A DNA stretch of 64,000 nt, taken from Lascolabacillus massiliensis (GTDB lineage Bacteria > Bacteroidota > Bacteroidia > Bacteroidales > Dysgonomonadaceae). Positions 15,558-26,209 of the stretch are shown here, piece by piece (within the stretch, counting starts at the first letter, position 1; the number at the start of each line of letters is the position of its first letter). Under the pieces are notes generated by a model, which worked only from the letters and a program-made list of their open reading frames with translations, made no database searches and had not been told where the DNA came from. The stretch covers positions 1,056,501 through 1,120,500 of the forward strand of contig NZ_CTEJ01000002.1 in the NCBI RefSeq assembly GCF_001282625.1. Direction: 5' to 3'. The translations under genes were made by a program, and so were the position numbers.

Positions 15558-18500
15558 TTAAAACGAAATATTTAACCCGAAAACATATGTCTGATAAGGA
15601 GGGTTAGTACCAAACTCTCCAAACTTAGCCTCAATATTGTTACCAAAGGTTGTAACCTCTGGATCGATATACATATTTTCTGCAGGTGTCCACAAAAGTA
15701 TATTTGAAGCTGTTACAGAAGCGCTGATAGCTCTCACACCTAATTTACCGGCAATTGATGACGGTAGTTCATAAGCCAGACTCAGATTTCTAAGCTTCAG
15801 ATAAGATCTGTCAATTACAGCAAAGTCAGTATAGTTAAATCCTCCGTTACTATAAAAAGTATGCAGAGCTGTTGGATCTACAGGAGTTGTGTTTTCACTG
15901 TAAGTTCCATCTCCATTATCAACTACCGAATTAGGAATAATAAACGGATTTCGGTCGTTATATATTGTTTCAGGACCACTTCCTACCCAATGCATGTAGT
16001 CTTTTGTGTAACTGTAAATACTTCCGCCATATCTAAGGTCAAAAGTTCCAGATAAAGTAAGACCCTTAAAAGTAAAAGAGTTGGTTAGACCCATACGATA
16101 TTTTTCATTAATATCCTTTCCAAGAAACTCTTCATTAGGTGTTGGCTGAGGATTTCCATTACCATCCACAATAGTATGTTCAACACCATCTATTACAGTT
16201 TTAAGTGCTTTTTGAGATTTAAACTGTCCAATGGGCTCTCCTTCAACTGCATAGATACCCATACCTCCAAAACCTCCAAGGAAAACTTCTGGTACATCCA
16301 GACGTTCAACTTTATTATAATTCTTAGTGAAGTTGTATGAGATATTCCATTCAAAATCTCTTGTTCTCACAGGAACAAAGTTTGCCATTATCTCCACACC
16401 ACTGTTTCTTACATCGCCTAAGTTTGTTACTTGTGCAGTATAACCTGTAGTTGGGTCAATTGGTAGAGTAGAGATCAGTCCGTTAGTCATCTTGTTATAA
16501 TATGATAATTCGAGACCTACTCTATGCTTAAACAGATTGATATCTAGTCCCACTTCAAGCTCATCTGTCAGCTCAGGTTTCAGATTGATATTTCCTGCTG
16601 TATTTGAAACAGTATAAGCATTTACACCACCCAATGGAAATGACAGGTTATCAACACTTGGATATCCCGGGTTAGTAAGTTCTGACGCAACAAGTCTATC
16701 ATATACAGCATATAATCCCGCATCCTTACCTGTACGACCGAAAGAGAATCTTAACTTAGCGAAATCCACAATACCTGTATTAATACCTCTGGAGTTAAAG
16801 AAGTCTGTTGCAAGGAAACTGATCATAGCACCTGGATAGAAATATGAATTCTTCCCGAGTGGCAATGTTGATGAGTAGTCGTTTCTGCCTGTCAATGTAA
16901 GATACAGATAGTCTCTGAAACCAAGGTCAGCATTAAGATACATACCCCACAAACGATAAAGGCTTGAAGCCTGATTTGCAGTAGAAGGACTTAATGAGTT
17001 TGTGAAATCATAGAATCCAGGTATATCTATTGAAGTTATTTCTCCACCCAAAGCATTGTAAGATTGCTCATTTGTATTTGCTCCAGCAATTGCATTAAAG
17101 GAGAAGTCCCCGAAATTAGCATTATAGTTTAAAATGAGGTCATGATTCATCTGAACTCTCTGTCTTCTCACCTGATCATAAGAACCTGGACTTGCATTTG
17201 ATGAGCCATCATTAGGTGAACCTGGAGTAAAAACAATAGCATCGAAATGAGTATCAGCAATTGTAGCCTCATAGTCACCCCCAAACCTATATGTAAGCTT
17301 CAGGTTATCAAGAATATCATAATCCAGCTGAAGTTTGCCGAAAAATTTATTCTTGGTCTGAACAGCCTCTTTAATATTAAGAATGTGATAAGGATTCATT
17401 CCATAAGGAGTAAAGTAATTATCTACATTATTAAATTTGTTATTCAGATCTTTCAAGTCTACAATAGATATATCTGTAGCAATTTCATTCAATGAACGAT
17501 AAATAGAGTTATCCTGACCTGTTGGAGAGGCCTCATTTCTTTCAGAACTGAAATTTATTGAGGTGCTTATAGTAAACTTATTCTGTTTATGCGACCCACT
17601 TGATGCAATTGTATACCTTTTATATGAGTCATCATCAGTAGGTATCGGGCCATCAATAAAATTCTGTGAAATAGAAGCATGGAACTGCGTATTATCGTTA
17701 CCACCCGTTGCAGAAACTGAGTTGTTGTACCCAATACCAAAATCATAAAAGTCACGTATACGATTTTTCAGATATACATATGGTTTAATCTGCTGACTAT
17801 TGTCAACTATATTACCCCACACACGGTCTTTCCCATCGAATGGAGCTCCCCAGTTGCCGTTTTCATCCAAAGCACGGTCACCACTCCAGCCCTGACCAAA
17901 CATGGTCTGTTCTGTTGGGATACGACCAACCTGCTGAACCGTAACACTTCCATCATAAGTAACCAGTAGTTCACCACCGGTATTCCGGCCAGACTTTGTT
18001 GTAATCATTATAACCCCTTGTGCCGCTCTTGATCCATACAGAGCAGAAGCAGCAGATCCTTTTAACACTGTAATATTTTCAATATCATTTGGGTTAAGTG
18101 CATTTATACCTGATCCGAAGTCAGCCTGTGAATTAAGGTTAGATCCTGAACGGTTTTGAGCATTAGTAATTGGAACACCATCAACAACATATAGTGGCTG
18201 GTTATTACCAAATGAACTAAACCCGCGAATCGCAATATTTTGCGTACCACCGGGATTAGCAGCAGAAGAGACATCCAAACCGGCAACTTTCCCGGAAAGT
18301 GCTTGCATCGGGTTAATTGTCTGAGCACTTGAAATCTCATCTCCCGAAACTGAGGTCACACCATAACCCAGAGTCTTTTTTTCTCTGGTCAGACCTAAAG
18401 CTGTCACTACCACTTCATCAAGCAATTCAGTATCCTCTACAAGTACTATTCTTGGAGAAGCAGTAACCGGTATCTCCTGTGGTCGATATCCCACGAATGA

Positions 18501-18713
18501 AATTATCAATACACCATCTTCAGGAGCAGACAGCTGGAAATTACCATCTAAATCGGTAGTAGTTCCACGACCGGTTCCTTTTATTTGTATTGTAGCCCCA
18601 ATAACTGGCTCTCCGGTTTCATCAACCACAGTGCCACGTACCTGAGTTTGAGCTACAATAGCACCTATTCCCATAAAGAACAGGCTCAAAAACACAAAAA
18701 GTTTTTTCTTCAT
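15558..18713 (-). CDS. SusC/RagA TonB-linked outer-membrane transporter 1
   Basis: The 1051-residue protein has a signal peptide (1-21, ending VAQ) and a carboxypeptidase-regulatory-like domain (about 24-95). It has a TonB-box-like LDEVVVTALG (98-107), a plug with PLYVVDGVPI and GSAASALYGSRAAQGVIMITTK, and a C-terminal barrel ending in Phe. It moves large substrates across the outer membrane using TonB energy, with the SusD lid. There is no N-terminal STN signalling domain, so it should not signal through an anti-sigma factor. It heads a four-gene run. A probable -7 box lies at 18806-18813, and the start region shares a motif with the other two susC genes. Confidence 0.95.
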   Translation of the reverse strand: MKKKLFVFLSLFFMGIGAIVAQTQVRGTVVDETGEPVIGATIQIKGTGRGTTTDLDGNFQLSAPEDGVLIISFVGYRPQEIPVTASPRIVLVEDTELLDEVVVTALGLTREKKTLGYGVTSVSGDEISSAQTINPMQALSGKVAGLDVSSAANPGGTQNIAIRGFSSFGNNQPLYVVDGVPITNAQNRSGSNLNSQADFGSGINALNPNDIENITVLKGSAASALYGSRAAQGVIMITTKSGRNTGGELLVTYDGSVTVQQVGRIPTEQTMFGQGWSGDRALDENGNWGAPFDGKDRVWGNIVDNSQQIKPYVYLKNRIRDFYDFGIGYNNSVSATGGNDNTQFHASISQNFIDGPIPTDDDSYKRYTIASSGSHKQNKFTISTSINFSSERNEASPTGQDNSIYRSLNEIATDISIVDLKDLNNKFNNVDNYFTPYGMNPYHILNIKEAVQTKNKFFGKLQLDYDILDNLKLTYRFGGDYEATIADTHFDAIVFTPGSPNDGSSNASPGSYDQVRRQRVQMNHDLILNYNANFGDFSFNAIAGANTNEQSYNALGGEITSIDIPGFYDFTNSLSPSTANQASSLYRLWGMYLNADLGFRDYLYLTLTGRNDYSSTLPLGKNSYFYPGAMISFLATDFFNSRGINTGIVDFAKLRFSFGRTGKDAGLYAVYDRLVASELTNPGYPSVDNLSFPLGGVNAYTVSNTAGNINLKPELTDELEVGLDINLFKHRVGLELSYYNKMTNGLISTLPIDPTTGYTAQVTNLGDVRNSGVEIMANFVPVRTRDFEWNISYNFTKNYNKVERLDVPEVFLGGFGGMGIYAVEGEPIGQFKSQKALKTVIDGVEHTIVDGNGNPQPTPNEEFLGKDINEKYRMGLTNSFTFKGLTLSGTFDLRYGGSIYSYTKDYMHWVGSGPETIYNDRNPFIIPNSVVDNGDGTYSENTTPVDPTALHTFYSNGGFNYTDFAVIDRSYLKLRNLSLAYELPSSIAGKLGVRAISASVTASNILLWTPAENMYIDPEVTTFGNNIEAKFGEFGTNPPYQTYVFGLNISF

Positions 18714-18805
18714 AAACTCAACTTGTTAGTTAATCATTTTCATTATAGTACTATCGACTAAAACATTTGTTTCATTTAACATTTGGATCGAAATATCATA
18801 GACCA

Positions 18806-18813
18806 CAAATGTA
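18806..18813 (-). promoter_or_regulatory. Probable -7 box for susC1
   Basis: Minus-strand TACATTTG fits TAnnTTTG and would give a leader of about 85 bases. No -33 TTTG is found at the right spacing, which would fit an activator-dependent promoter. Confidence 0.35.
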
Positions 18814-19030
18814 ATATTTTAATTTATAAAATGTCGTTTTTCCGTCTATTTTTAACTTTAGCGGACTATTATTTGACATTTGTCATTTTTACACTATTTT
18901 TCTATCGTTTTGCTGTTTTTAACTCTGGAAAAGAGCTTGAGAAATAAAATCACATTTTAACTCTTACAAACAGTTTCTATGAAATGGCAAGAAGCAATTA
19001 ACAAATTTCTGTTCTAGTCTTTGTATGTAT

Positions 19031-19067
19031 AAAAAAAACTGCTTCACGATTTACCGTGAAGCAGTTT
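19031..19067 (-). terminator. Terminator of SusCD module 2
   Basis: AAACTGCTTCACG (19036-19048) and CGTGAAGCAGTTT (19055-19067) pair perfectly over 13 bases with a 6-base loop. On the minus strand the stem is followed by a run of T. It lies 37 bases past the stop of the lipoprotein gene at 19104. Confidence 0.88.
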
Positions 19068-19103
19068 ATATTGAATGCTTAAATCTAAGTTGTTTTTAGA
19101 ATA

Positions 19104-21017
19104 CTAAAAAGCTCGCGAAATATTCCTTTTTTTATCCTTAGATATTTTTCCTTGTATTGAGAAATTAGCACCTGATTTGTTTGCACTTCTGAGGCTTACT
19201 GAACTTTGTAATTCCAGTTCTTCTGCATCAGCAACAACCGGTATAAATGCTGGATTTAAGTTTGTATTCAAATATCCTGCATCATCTTCATCTTCTACAT
19301 TATAGCCGATAATTCTAAATCCGGTACCTACACTTGATTCTGATACAATCAAATTGCCTCTTAAATCGAATTCAAATTCTAATGCTGCACTAGCACTTAA
19401 GCCGCCAGGAGTTTGAGTATACCAAACAGCGTTATAAGTAGCTGCATCTTCACCCTCACCTAATGTGACATCTGCTAATTCCTGAGGGGTAATTGACAAA
19501 GTTTGATCTTCAGGACTAAATTCAGCAACTACCTCTTCAGCTCTGCTAATACCAGTAATTACAAAGCTATTTGGTGACTCTTCAGCAATTTCCACGTCTG
19601 CTGGAGCTGACCCACCTATTAGTGTGAATTCACCTAAGAAATCTTCTTTAGTATAAGTCAAAGCCTCTTCTGAATAGAAGAATGTTTCAGCAAAATCACC
19701 AACAATAGTACCATCACTGAAGTGGAAAGTTAGGCCAAAAGTATATATTGATGTCCCTTTATAGTTTACAACAACAGAGGACTCATTATTATCACTTTGT
19801 GAAACATACAGATCTTGTCCAAACACTTTAGTTCCGATCTTCTGACTTTCAGGTATAGTTACCTTTCCTGATGTCTTATCATAGTAGAAAGCAAGTCCAT
19901 AACCTTCAGCATAAAGATCTGCCAGGTAGAATAAGTTTTTATATTCACTTGCAACATTTGTAGAGTCTATATCAATAGCTTTATATAATGTTCTATCCCA
20001 AGTTTCACCATAAGCTAATGTTTCATATTTACCTAACTCACCTTCAACCTCAACATACTCTACATCATTGTAATCAGTAATTCGCATGTTATCTTTAATA
20101 TAGGCTTCCTTTGTCAGGTATATAAGTGTTTGTTGTGCATTATAGCTACCATCATCATCATAAAACAGAAGAGTACCAGCAGGGAAAGTAATCTTATTAT
20201 TGGAAAGAGTGCCAAATGAGCCAGCTTTTGAACCAATAGAGATCTTTCCATATGTTGAACGTTCAGATCCAATTTGATGTGTGAACATTGATACATTTCC
20301 AGATGTTCCTGCAGCAGAATGAATTTCAATTACTGTATACCAGTCTTTGCTTGAATCAAACCCAGGAGTAAAGCTATAAAAACCATTATACACACCATCA
20401 GCATCTGGAGTTGAAGATGTAGCAGGTTTATACACATTTTTTAATCTATAGCGTACTGAGGCTCCAAGTTGAGCTTTTTCTGCGTAAACATACATTGGTC
20501 TTGAGTTATCACCCCAACCGGCACCTTGAAAAGTACCATCTCTGTAAATAAAAGGATTCTCAACCGGAGTCCATTTAATACGTGTAACCTGAGTTGCAAC
20601 AGAAACAGCACCTTCACCATAAGGATCAACTGACTGATCACCTTCTACAGCTATAACAAGTTTATATGTAACACCTTCACCTGCATTAGGGAAAGTAACA
20701 ACAACATCTGTTTCAGTTTCACCATCTGCAAAGTTTGCAGTAGCAGGAACATTAAATACACCCTCATCATTAGTAACAACTACTAACGGAATGCTGGCAG
20801 CGCCAGATGAAACTGTTCTTGATACTTTTACTGTAATCTGTGTTGGGTCTGTTGGCTCTAGTTCATGAGCTGTAACATTAGTTGTAGGGAAAAACACTCC
20901 TTGATTACCGGCTGGTTTTTCCGGGCTTAGAAGCTCAGTATCTTCAAAGTCGCTACAAGCAGCAAATGCAACCACCAGCAACAATGAAAAAGCCTTTATT
21001 ATTCTATTTAATTTCAT
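19104..21017 (-). CDS. Large surface lipoprotein of SusCD module 2, function unknown
   Basis: The 637-residue protein has a lipoprotein signal (LLVVAFAAC, Cys21). The first 150 residues look like a Calx-beta or Ig-like sandwich (TQITVKVSRTVSSGAASIPLVV, then NFADGETETDVVVTF). The rest is a Tyr-, Gly- and Asp-rich strand region with several similar-looking segments but no catalytic motif I recognise. The C-terminal 35 residues are basic and Ser/Lys-rich (GKISKDKKRNISRAF), unusual for this class. It lies 26 bases after susD2 and ends the module before a strong terminator. It is probably a surface glycan- or protein-binding partner of SusCD2; this is inferred from position only. Confidence 0.7.
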   Translation of the reverse strand: MKLNRIIKAFSLLLVVAFAACSDFEDTELLSPEKPAGNQGVFFPTTNVTAHELEPTDPTQITVKVSRTVSSGAASIPLVVVTNDEGVFNVPATANFADGETETDVVVTFPNAGEGVTYKLVIAVEGDQSVDPYGEGAVSVATQVTRIKWTPVENPFIYRDGTFQGAGWGDNSRPMYVYAEKAQLGASVRYRLKNVYKPATSSTPDADGVYNGFYSFTPGFDSSKDWYTVIEIHSAAGTSGNVSMFTHQIGSERSTYGKISIGSKAGSFGTLSNNKITFPAGTLLFYDDDGSYNAQQTLIYLTKEAYIKDNMRITDYNDVEYVEVEGELGKYETLAYGETWDRTLYKAIDIDSTNVASEYKNLFYLADLYAEGYGLAFYYDKTSGKVTIPESQKIGTKVFGQDLYVSQSDNNESSVVVNYKGTSIYTFGLTFHFSDGTIVGDFAETFFYSEEALTYTKEDFLGEFTLIGGSAPADVEIAEESPNSFVITGISRAEEVVAEFSPEDQTLSITPQELADVTLGEGEDAATYNAVWYTQTPGGLSASAALEFEFDLRGNLIVSESSVGTGFRIIGYNVEDEDDAGYLNTNLNPAFIPVVADAEELELQSSVSLRSANKSGANFSIQGKISKDKKRNISRAF

Positions 21018-21043
21018 ATATATCTTAAATTATAGGTAAAACA

Positions 21044-22645
21044 TTAAATATCTGCAACTGGCGTAGGTGTTGGAGCAGAAGGATTATTATCTTCCTCGTT
21101 TAATGCAGGGTTAGCAATAATCTCTTTCTGAGGAATTCTCCATAATAATAATGGGTCTCCCGCAGGTATATTGAAAACCATAGTTGCGTTAGGAAAACCA
21201 CCACCGCGACGATCTACAGGCTTATTTAGTCTCATAATATCGAACCAGTTGAGACCCTCGCCCCAAAGTTCAATTCTTCTCTGACGGAAAACTTCTTCCT
21301 GTATTTCAGCTGCATCTGTGGAAGAGAATGAATAATCAGGATCTCTGTAAGTACTTACGAAATCGACTAAAGTACTATTTCCTCCACCATTCATAGCTTC
21401 TGCTTCAGCTTTAATAAGATACATTTCTTCAACTCGCATTAATGGAATATCATTTGCATTAGTTGAATTCTTCATCACATTCTGATAAGGAGCAAACTTA
21501 ACTTGTGTATAAGGATCATAACCATAAGAGTCAATTGTTTCCTGTTGTTCTTTTGTCAGGTTTGCAGATACTCCATCAGCATCTGTCCACCATCCTTTAC
21601 GAACATCAGTGTCTGAGATTGAATTATACAATGCCTTATTAATCTGTTTTCCTCCTGAAAAGTTAGCGTAACCATAGTTGAACGAACCCATATGAGAAAT
21701 CCAGTTTACAATACCTGATGTTACAACACGGTCAGTTTCTGAAATAATTATTCCCCACATCCAGTTTTTCTCATTGACATCCATGAAAGCTGGTTTATTA
21801 GCTTCAGTTAAACCTGTAGGTACAGCTGAAGTTTCAGCAATTGCTTTAGTAGCATCTGCTGCAGCATCAGACCACTTCTGCATTGTCAAATTCACTCTTG
21901 CTCTAAGTCCATAAGCTACTGCAAGATCAAAATAACGTTTGTCGGCACGTGTAACTCCACCCTCTTGAGCAGACTCCAAAAGTCCGATTGCACTTGATAT
22001 ATCATTTAATATTAAAGTGTATACTTCTTCAACAGTTGCACGAGGCGCTCCTTCAAGAGCAGCAACATCTGAGTTTTCATCAGTAATAATAGGAACAGCC
22101 GGTTTGCTTTGGTTTCCTACATAATTAAACTGATATAACTGAACCAGATTAAAGTAACTGAATGCTCTGGCTGCTAATCCCTGTGCTAAGTAGTATTGAG
22201 ACTGTGGATCATCTGTATCAGCATCAATAGGTCCGATAACATTATTTGCTGTATAAATCAGAGCATACAAGTTATTCCACATAATCTGAGCCTCATTTGA
22301 GGTGTAAACTCTATCGGTAAAATCAAGACTGTTACCAGTCCAGTTGTAACCATTATCATCTGATACAACATCAATACCGTTGGCGTCTGTGAACAACATA
22401 ACAGAAGGATAACCAAAGTCATTATGTCTGCTGGCACCAAGTGCTGTTTCATTAGGCATATACTGGTTGAACTGAGCAAAGATGGCATTTACCCCCGCCT
22501 CTGCTCTTTCAGGATTCAACATGTATGTTTCTTCCTTTTGTTTAGAAGTAACATCATTTCCCAGAGGCAGTGTGTCTAAATCATTACATCCTGTAAACAA
22601 AAAAGCTAATGATGCAATTGTTATTATTAAATATTTTATTTTCAT
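21044..22645 (-). CDS. SusD/RagB-family outer-membrane lipoprotein 2
   Basis: The 533-residue protein has a lipoprotein signal (LAFLFTGC, Cys20) followed by NDLDTLPLGN, TPR-like helices (YYLAQGLAARAFSYFNLVQLYQ, which is the canonical SusD helix) and a C-terminal RRIELWGEGLNWFDIMRLNKPVDR block typical of RagB/SusD. It should cap SusC2 at the cell surface. It lies 18 bases after susC2 and 26 before the large lipoprotein, in one operon. Substrate unknown. Confidence 0.94.
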   Translation of the reverse strand: MKIKYLIITIASLAFLFTGCNDLDTLPLGNDVTSKQKEETYMLNPERAEAGVNAIFAQFNQYMPNETALGASRHNDFGYPSVMLFTDANGIDVVSDDNGYNWTGNSLDFTDRVYTSNEAQIMWNNLYALIYTANNVIGPIDADTDDPQSQYYLAQGLAARAFSYFNLVQLYQFNYVGNQSKPAVPIITDENSDVAALEGAPRATVEEVYTLILNDISSAIGLLESAQEGGVTRADKRYFDLAVAYGLRARVNLTMQKWSDAAADATKAIAETSAVPTGLTEANKPAFMDVNEKNWMWGIIISETDRVVTSGIVNWISHMGSFNYGYANFSGGKQINKALYNSISDTDVRKGWWTDADGVSANLTKEQQETIDSYGYDPYTQVKFAPYQNVMKNSTNANDIPLMRVEEMYLIKAEAEAMNGGGNSTLVDFVSTYRDPDYSFSSTDAAEIQEEVFRQRRIELWGEGLNWFDIMRLNKPVDRRGGGFPNATMVFNIPAGDPLLLWRIPQKEIIANPALNEEDNNPSAPTPTPVADI

Positions 22646-22663
22646 AATCTTCTATATTTTCAA

Positions 22664-25600
22664 TTAAAATGTTAAACTAACACCACCGGATACTGAACGT
22701 ATAGGAGTATATAATGCAGTTGTAGCTGAAATATAACTCTGTCTTGGGTCTAATCCTTTTCTGCTTGTTAAGATTCCAACATTTTCTGCAACCATATAAA
22801 TTCTAATTCTGCTAATATCTACAGATGCTAATTTCTGAACAGGAATAGTGTATCCTAAGCTTACACTGTTAAGACTCAGATAGTTTGAGCTCGTCAAGAA
22901 ACGTGTTGATGTTGAGCTGGCATATCTGTCATTAGCGTTAAGTCTCGGAACATCAGTATTAGTGTTCTCTGGAGTCCAGGCATTGTAAATATCTTTATGC
23001 CAGTTGAAGCCGGCGCTGCCTGAAAGACCACTATGCATTAATCTCTGGTAACCACTATCAAAAATCTTACCACCTAGCTGATATGCGAACTGAATACCAG
23101 CATCAAATCCATAAGCAGTAATTGAAGTACCAAAACCTCCATATACTTTTGGAAGAAGGTCTTTTGTTGCAATTCTGTAATTCTGAGCAACTGCATAGTC
23201 CTCTGTAAGATATCTCTCTTCTGTATCAGGATCTGTAGCCCAATATTGTGCAACCCCATTTTCTGGATTAACACCACCATATTCAACAAGGTACATACGA
23301 TACATTGACTCACCTTCTTCATAGATACGTGTTCCGTCAATCATCTTTCCTTCAAGGTCGGGATGCAATTCATTAATTTTGTTTTTAATTGAAGTTGCAT
23401 TAAAGTATACATCCCAGTTTATATCACGATTATTAACAACATTCCAGTTAACATCTAATTCTAAACCGGAGTTGGTCATTGAACCAATATTCATTGGGAT
23501 TGATGTGTAACCCAAACTACCTGCTGTTGGCTTGTTGTATAACATATCGCCTGATCTTCTTCCGAAATACTCTAAACTACCAGTCAATGAATTATTAAAC
23601 ATTGCATAGTCGAAACCGATATTATAGGAAGTTGAAGTTTCCCATGAAAGATCTGCATTCCCTTTATATATAAGTGCACCATCAGCAAATACACCGTCAG
23701 CACCTGTCATTCTAAACTGGTCTAACCATGCATAGTAGTTACCAATATTATCGTTACCCTGCTGACCAAATGATGCTTTAAGCTTTAGCATATTCAACCA
23801 GTCAACTCCTTCCATGAATTCTTCATCACTCATCATCCAGGCAGCACTTGCTGACCAGAAGTTACCCCATCTGTTATCTGGATGGAAGCGAGATGATGCG
23901 TCTCTTCTGTATGCTACGTTAGCGAAATATTTATTATCATGTGAATAGTTCAAACGTGAAATAATACCACGGGTTGCATATTCATTAAGTGTACCACCAC
24001 CTCTCAAGTTATCAATAGCATTGCTTACATAATAACTTTCTGGGTTATATAGATTCTGACCTGAAGCGAAAAGCATTTGGTTACTGTAAGAATACTCATC
24101 ATAACCAACTGTCACGTCAAAGTTGTTTTTCTCATCCACTGTATAGCTATAGTGTGCAAGATATTGCTGGTTGAATCCGTAATATCTGTTTAGTTGCTGG
24201 TAAGCAGTACCTCCGTAAGAAGAGCTCTGACCCATATATGCATTACCTAGATCGCTGTATTTGCGATTGTTCACGTTAAGACCGTATCTCGCAGTCAATG
24301 TTAATCCTTCAAGAGGAGAAACTTCTGCATACCAGCTACCATTGAAAATATCCATTGCATAGTTGGTATCATTAAAAAACAGGTCACCTGCAGGGTTGGC
24401 TATTGACATAAAACTTCTGCTGAAGTTTGTACTTTGTCCATCACCATAATCAAAAGCAGTTTTACCATTTATAAGTTTTATCTGCTGATCAGATGCATTT
24501 CTTACATATATTGGATAAATTGGTGCAATATAGTTTGCAATGAAGAATGCATTACCAGAAGAGCTGGTAGCTGTATTTTCATCAGAGAAGCGGCTGTTTG
24601 AGTAGTTGTAGTTCATATTAGCACCAACCTTAAGCCACTCTTTAACTTTATAATCACCGTTAAAACGTGTTGAGTATCTTTCAAAGGCTGAATTTGGAAC
24701 AATACCCTGGTCGTTCAGATATCCAAAAGATATGTAGTGATTTCCTCTGTCATTACCACCTGAAATTGATAGATTGTATTCCTGACGTGGGTTATTGCTA
24801 AATGTTTCATTAGCCCAGTTATCAGGAGTATAGTAATACTCCCCATCACTGTAACCTAATACTGCGTTAGGATTAAGCATACCATTTGTACCTACAAGAA
24901 GCTCTCCTTCAGGGACAGTATATATTGTATAACCTGATCCTCCTTCACTTTCTTTTGTCAAAGTAGTATTTGCATATCTGTTTGCTCTTACAGGATCATA
25001 TCCTAACGAATATACACCGGCATTATAAATAGCCTGATAAGATTTTTCTATATAATTCTTTGGACTGGTCATAACATCGTAGTTCTTGATTGAACGTGAG
25101 TTTACACCATATCTTGCTTCAAAATTAACTGTAGAGCCTCCCTTACCTTGTTTTGTTGTAATCATTATGATACCATTTGCTCCACGGGCACCATATAATG
25201 CAGTTGAAGCAGCATCTTTCAATACTGTCATAGACGCAATATCAGATGGGTTAAGTGATGATAGATCGCCATCAAATGGTATACCATCAACAACATAAAG
25301 TGGATCCATCCCTGCATTGATAGAACCAACACCTCTAATACGTACTGTAGCAGAAGATCCGGGTTGTCCATCATTGCTCAGAATCTGAACACCTGCAACA
25401 TTACCTGAAAGGGCATTAGAAACGTTGGATATCTGACGCATTTCAAGTTTTTCCGAATCAACAACTCCGGCAGAACCTGTAAATGTACCCCTGGTTGAGG
25501 TTCCATAGGCAACGACAATCACTTCATCCAGCAACTCTGTATCTGTATGAAGGATTATATTAACACTAGCACTCACAGGTACCTCTTGTGTAACAAAACC

Positions 25601-25822
25601 AACATATGAGACAACCAATGTCCCTCCGGTAGGAGCAGACAGAGAAAAATTGCCATCAAAGTCAGTAACAGTACCCTGTGTAGTACCTTTTACCTGTATT
25701 GTAACCCCAATTAGTGGTTCACCTGAAGCATCAGTCACATTACCACGTACTTGTGTTTGAGCTACAACAATTCCTATTCCAATAAAGAATAGGGCTAAAA
25801 CCATAGTTAGCTTCCTTTTCAT
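22664..25822 (-). CDS. SusC/RagA TonB-linked outer-membrane transporter 2
   Basis: The 1052-residue protein has a signal peptide (1-21, ending VAQ), a regulatory-like domain (24-95) and TonB-box-like LDEVIVVAYG (98-107). The plug has DPLYVVDGIPFDG and DAASTALYGARGANGIIMITTK, and the barrel ends SLTF. There is no STN domain. The first 100 residues are very similar to SusC1 and SusC3, while the barrel differs, so the three are paralogues with different substrates. The predicted transcript start is far upstream (about 26203), giving a leader near 380 bases with a hairpin at its 5' end. Confidence 0.95.
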   Translation of the reverse strand: MKRKLTMVLALFFIGIGIVVAQTQVRGNVTDASGEPLIGVTIQVKGTTQGTVTDFDGNFSLSAPTGGTLVVSYVGFVTQEVPVSASVNIILHTDTELLDEVIVVAYGTSTRGTFTGSAGVVDSEKLEMRQISNVSNALSGNVAGVQILSNDGQPGSSATVRIRGVGSINAGMDPLYVVDGIPFDGDLSSLNPSDIASMTVLKDAASTALYGARGANGIIMITTKQGKGGSTVNFEARYGVNSRSIKNYDVMTSPKNYIEKSYQAIYNAGVYSLGYDPVRANRYANTTLTKESEGGSGYTIYTVPEGELLVGTNGMLNPNAVLGYSDGEYYYTPDNWANETFSNNPRQEYNLSISGGNDRGNHYISFGYLNDQGIVPNSAFERYSTRFNGDYKVKEWLKVGANMNYNYSNSRFSDENTATSSSGNAFFIANYIAPIYPIYVRNASDQQIKLINGKTAFDYGDGQSTNFSRSFMSIANPAGDLFFNDTNYAMDIFNGSWYAEVSPLEGLTLTARYGLNVNNRKYSDLGNAYMGQSSSYGGTAYQQLNRYYGFNQQYLAHYSYTVDEKNNFDVTVGYDEYSYSNQMLFASGQNLYNPESYYVSNAIDNLRGGGTLNEYATRGIISRLNYSHDNKYFANVAYRRDASSRFHPDNRWGNFWSASAAWMMSDEEFMEGVDWLNMLKLKASFGQQGNDNIGNYYAWLDQFRMTGADGVFADGALIYKGNADLSWETSTSYNIGFDYAMFNNSLTGSLEYFGRRSGDMLYNKPTAGSLGYTSIPMNIGSMTNSGLELDVNWNVVNNRDINWDVYFNATSIKNKINELHPDLEGKMIDGTRIYEEGESMYRMYLVEYGGVNPENGVAQYWATDPDTEERYLTEDYAVAQNYRIATKDLLPKVYGGFGTSITAYGFDAGIQFAYQLGGKIFDSGYQRLMHSGLSGSAGFNWHKDIYNAWTPENTNTDVPRLNANDRYASSTSTRFLTSSNYLSLNSVSLGYTIPVQKLASVDISRIRIYMVAENVGILTSRKGLDPRQSYISATTALYTPIRSVSGGVSLTF

Positions 25823-26187
25823 AAACTCTACTTTTTAATTAAACACTTTCATTATTATTATTTTTACTTCAATATTCTTTCAAATCTATATTCTAGATTG
25901 ACAAATTCGTTGTACTGCTTTTTAGAAAAAGAAATGTTTTCGTGGCTTCTGACTAAAGTTATTTATCAATTCACCCCACACTTTAACATTTACATAGATT
26001 TGATTCATCTCACAAATATAAATTATTTTATTTAACTAATAATTTTTTGTCACATTATTTTTAAAAAAAAGGAGAAATAGTTGCAAAAAAGATCGTTTTA
26101 GTAACTTTTATTGCATTTCAGCTCATTTTTTAACTTAGAAAACAATGCAAAAACTTTATTATTTTAACAATTGAATAACCTAATCAA

Positions 26188-26206
26188 CTTCTCGAAAATC
26201 GAGAAG
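26188..26206. repeat. Palindrome at the predicted susC2 transcript start
   Basis: CTTCTCGA and TCGAGAAG pair perfectly over 8 bases around AAA. It lies immediately downstream of the TACTTTTG box at 26210-26217, so it would be an operator across +1 or a hairpin at the 5' end of the mRNA. Confidence 0.5.
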
Positions 26207-26209
26207 ATG

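Larger units (their letters stand above)
18714..19103. other. Intergenic region upstream of susC1
   Basis: About 390 bases without a gene. At the left are the susC1 leader and a -7 box TACATTTG (minus strand, 18806-18813). The centre is AT-rich with no clear signal. At the right end is the terminator of the 19104 gene. No operator-like repeat is visible. Confidence 0.6.
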
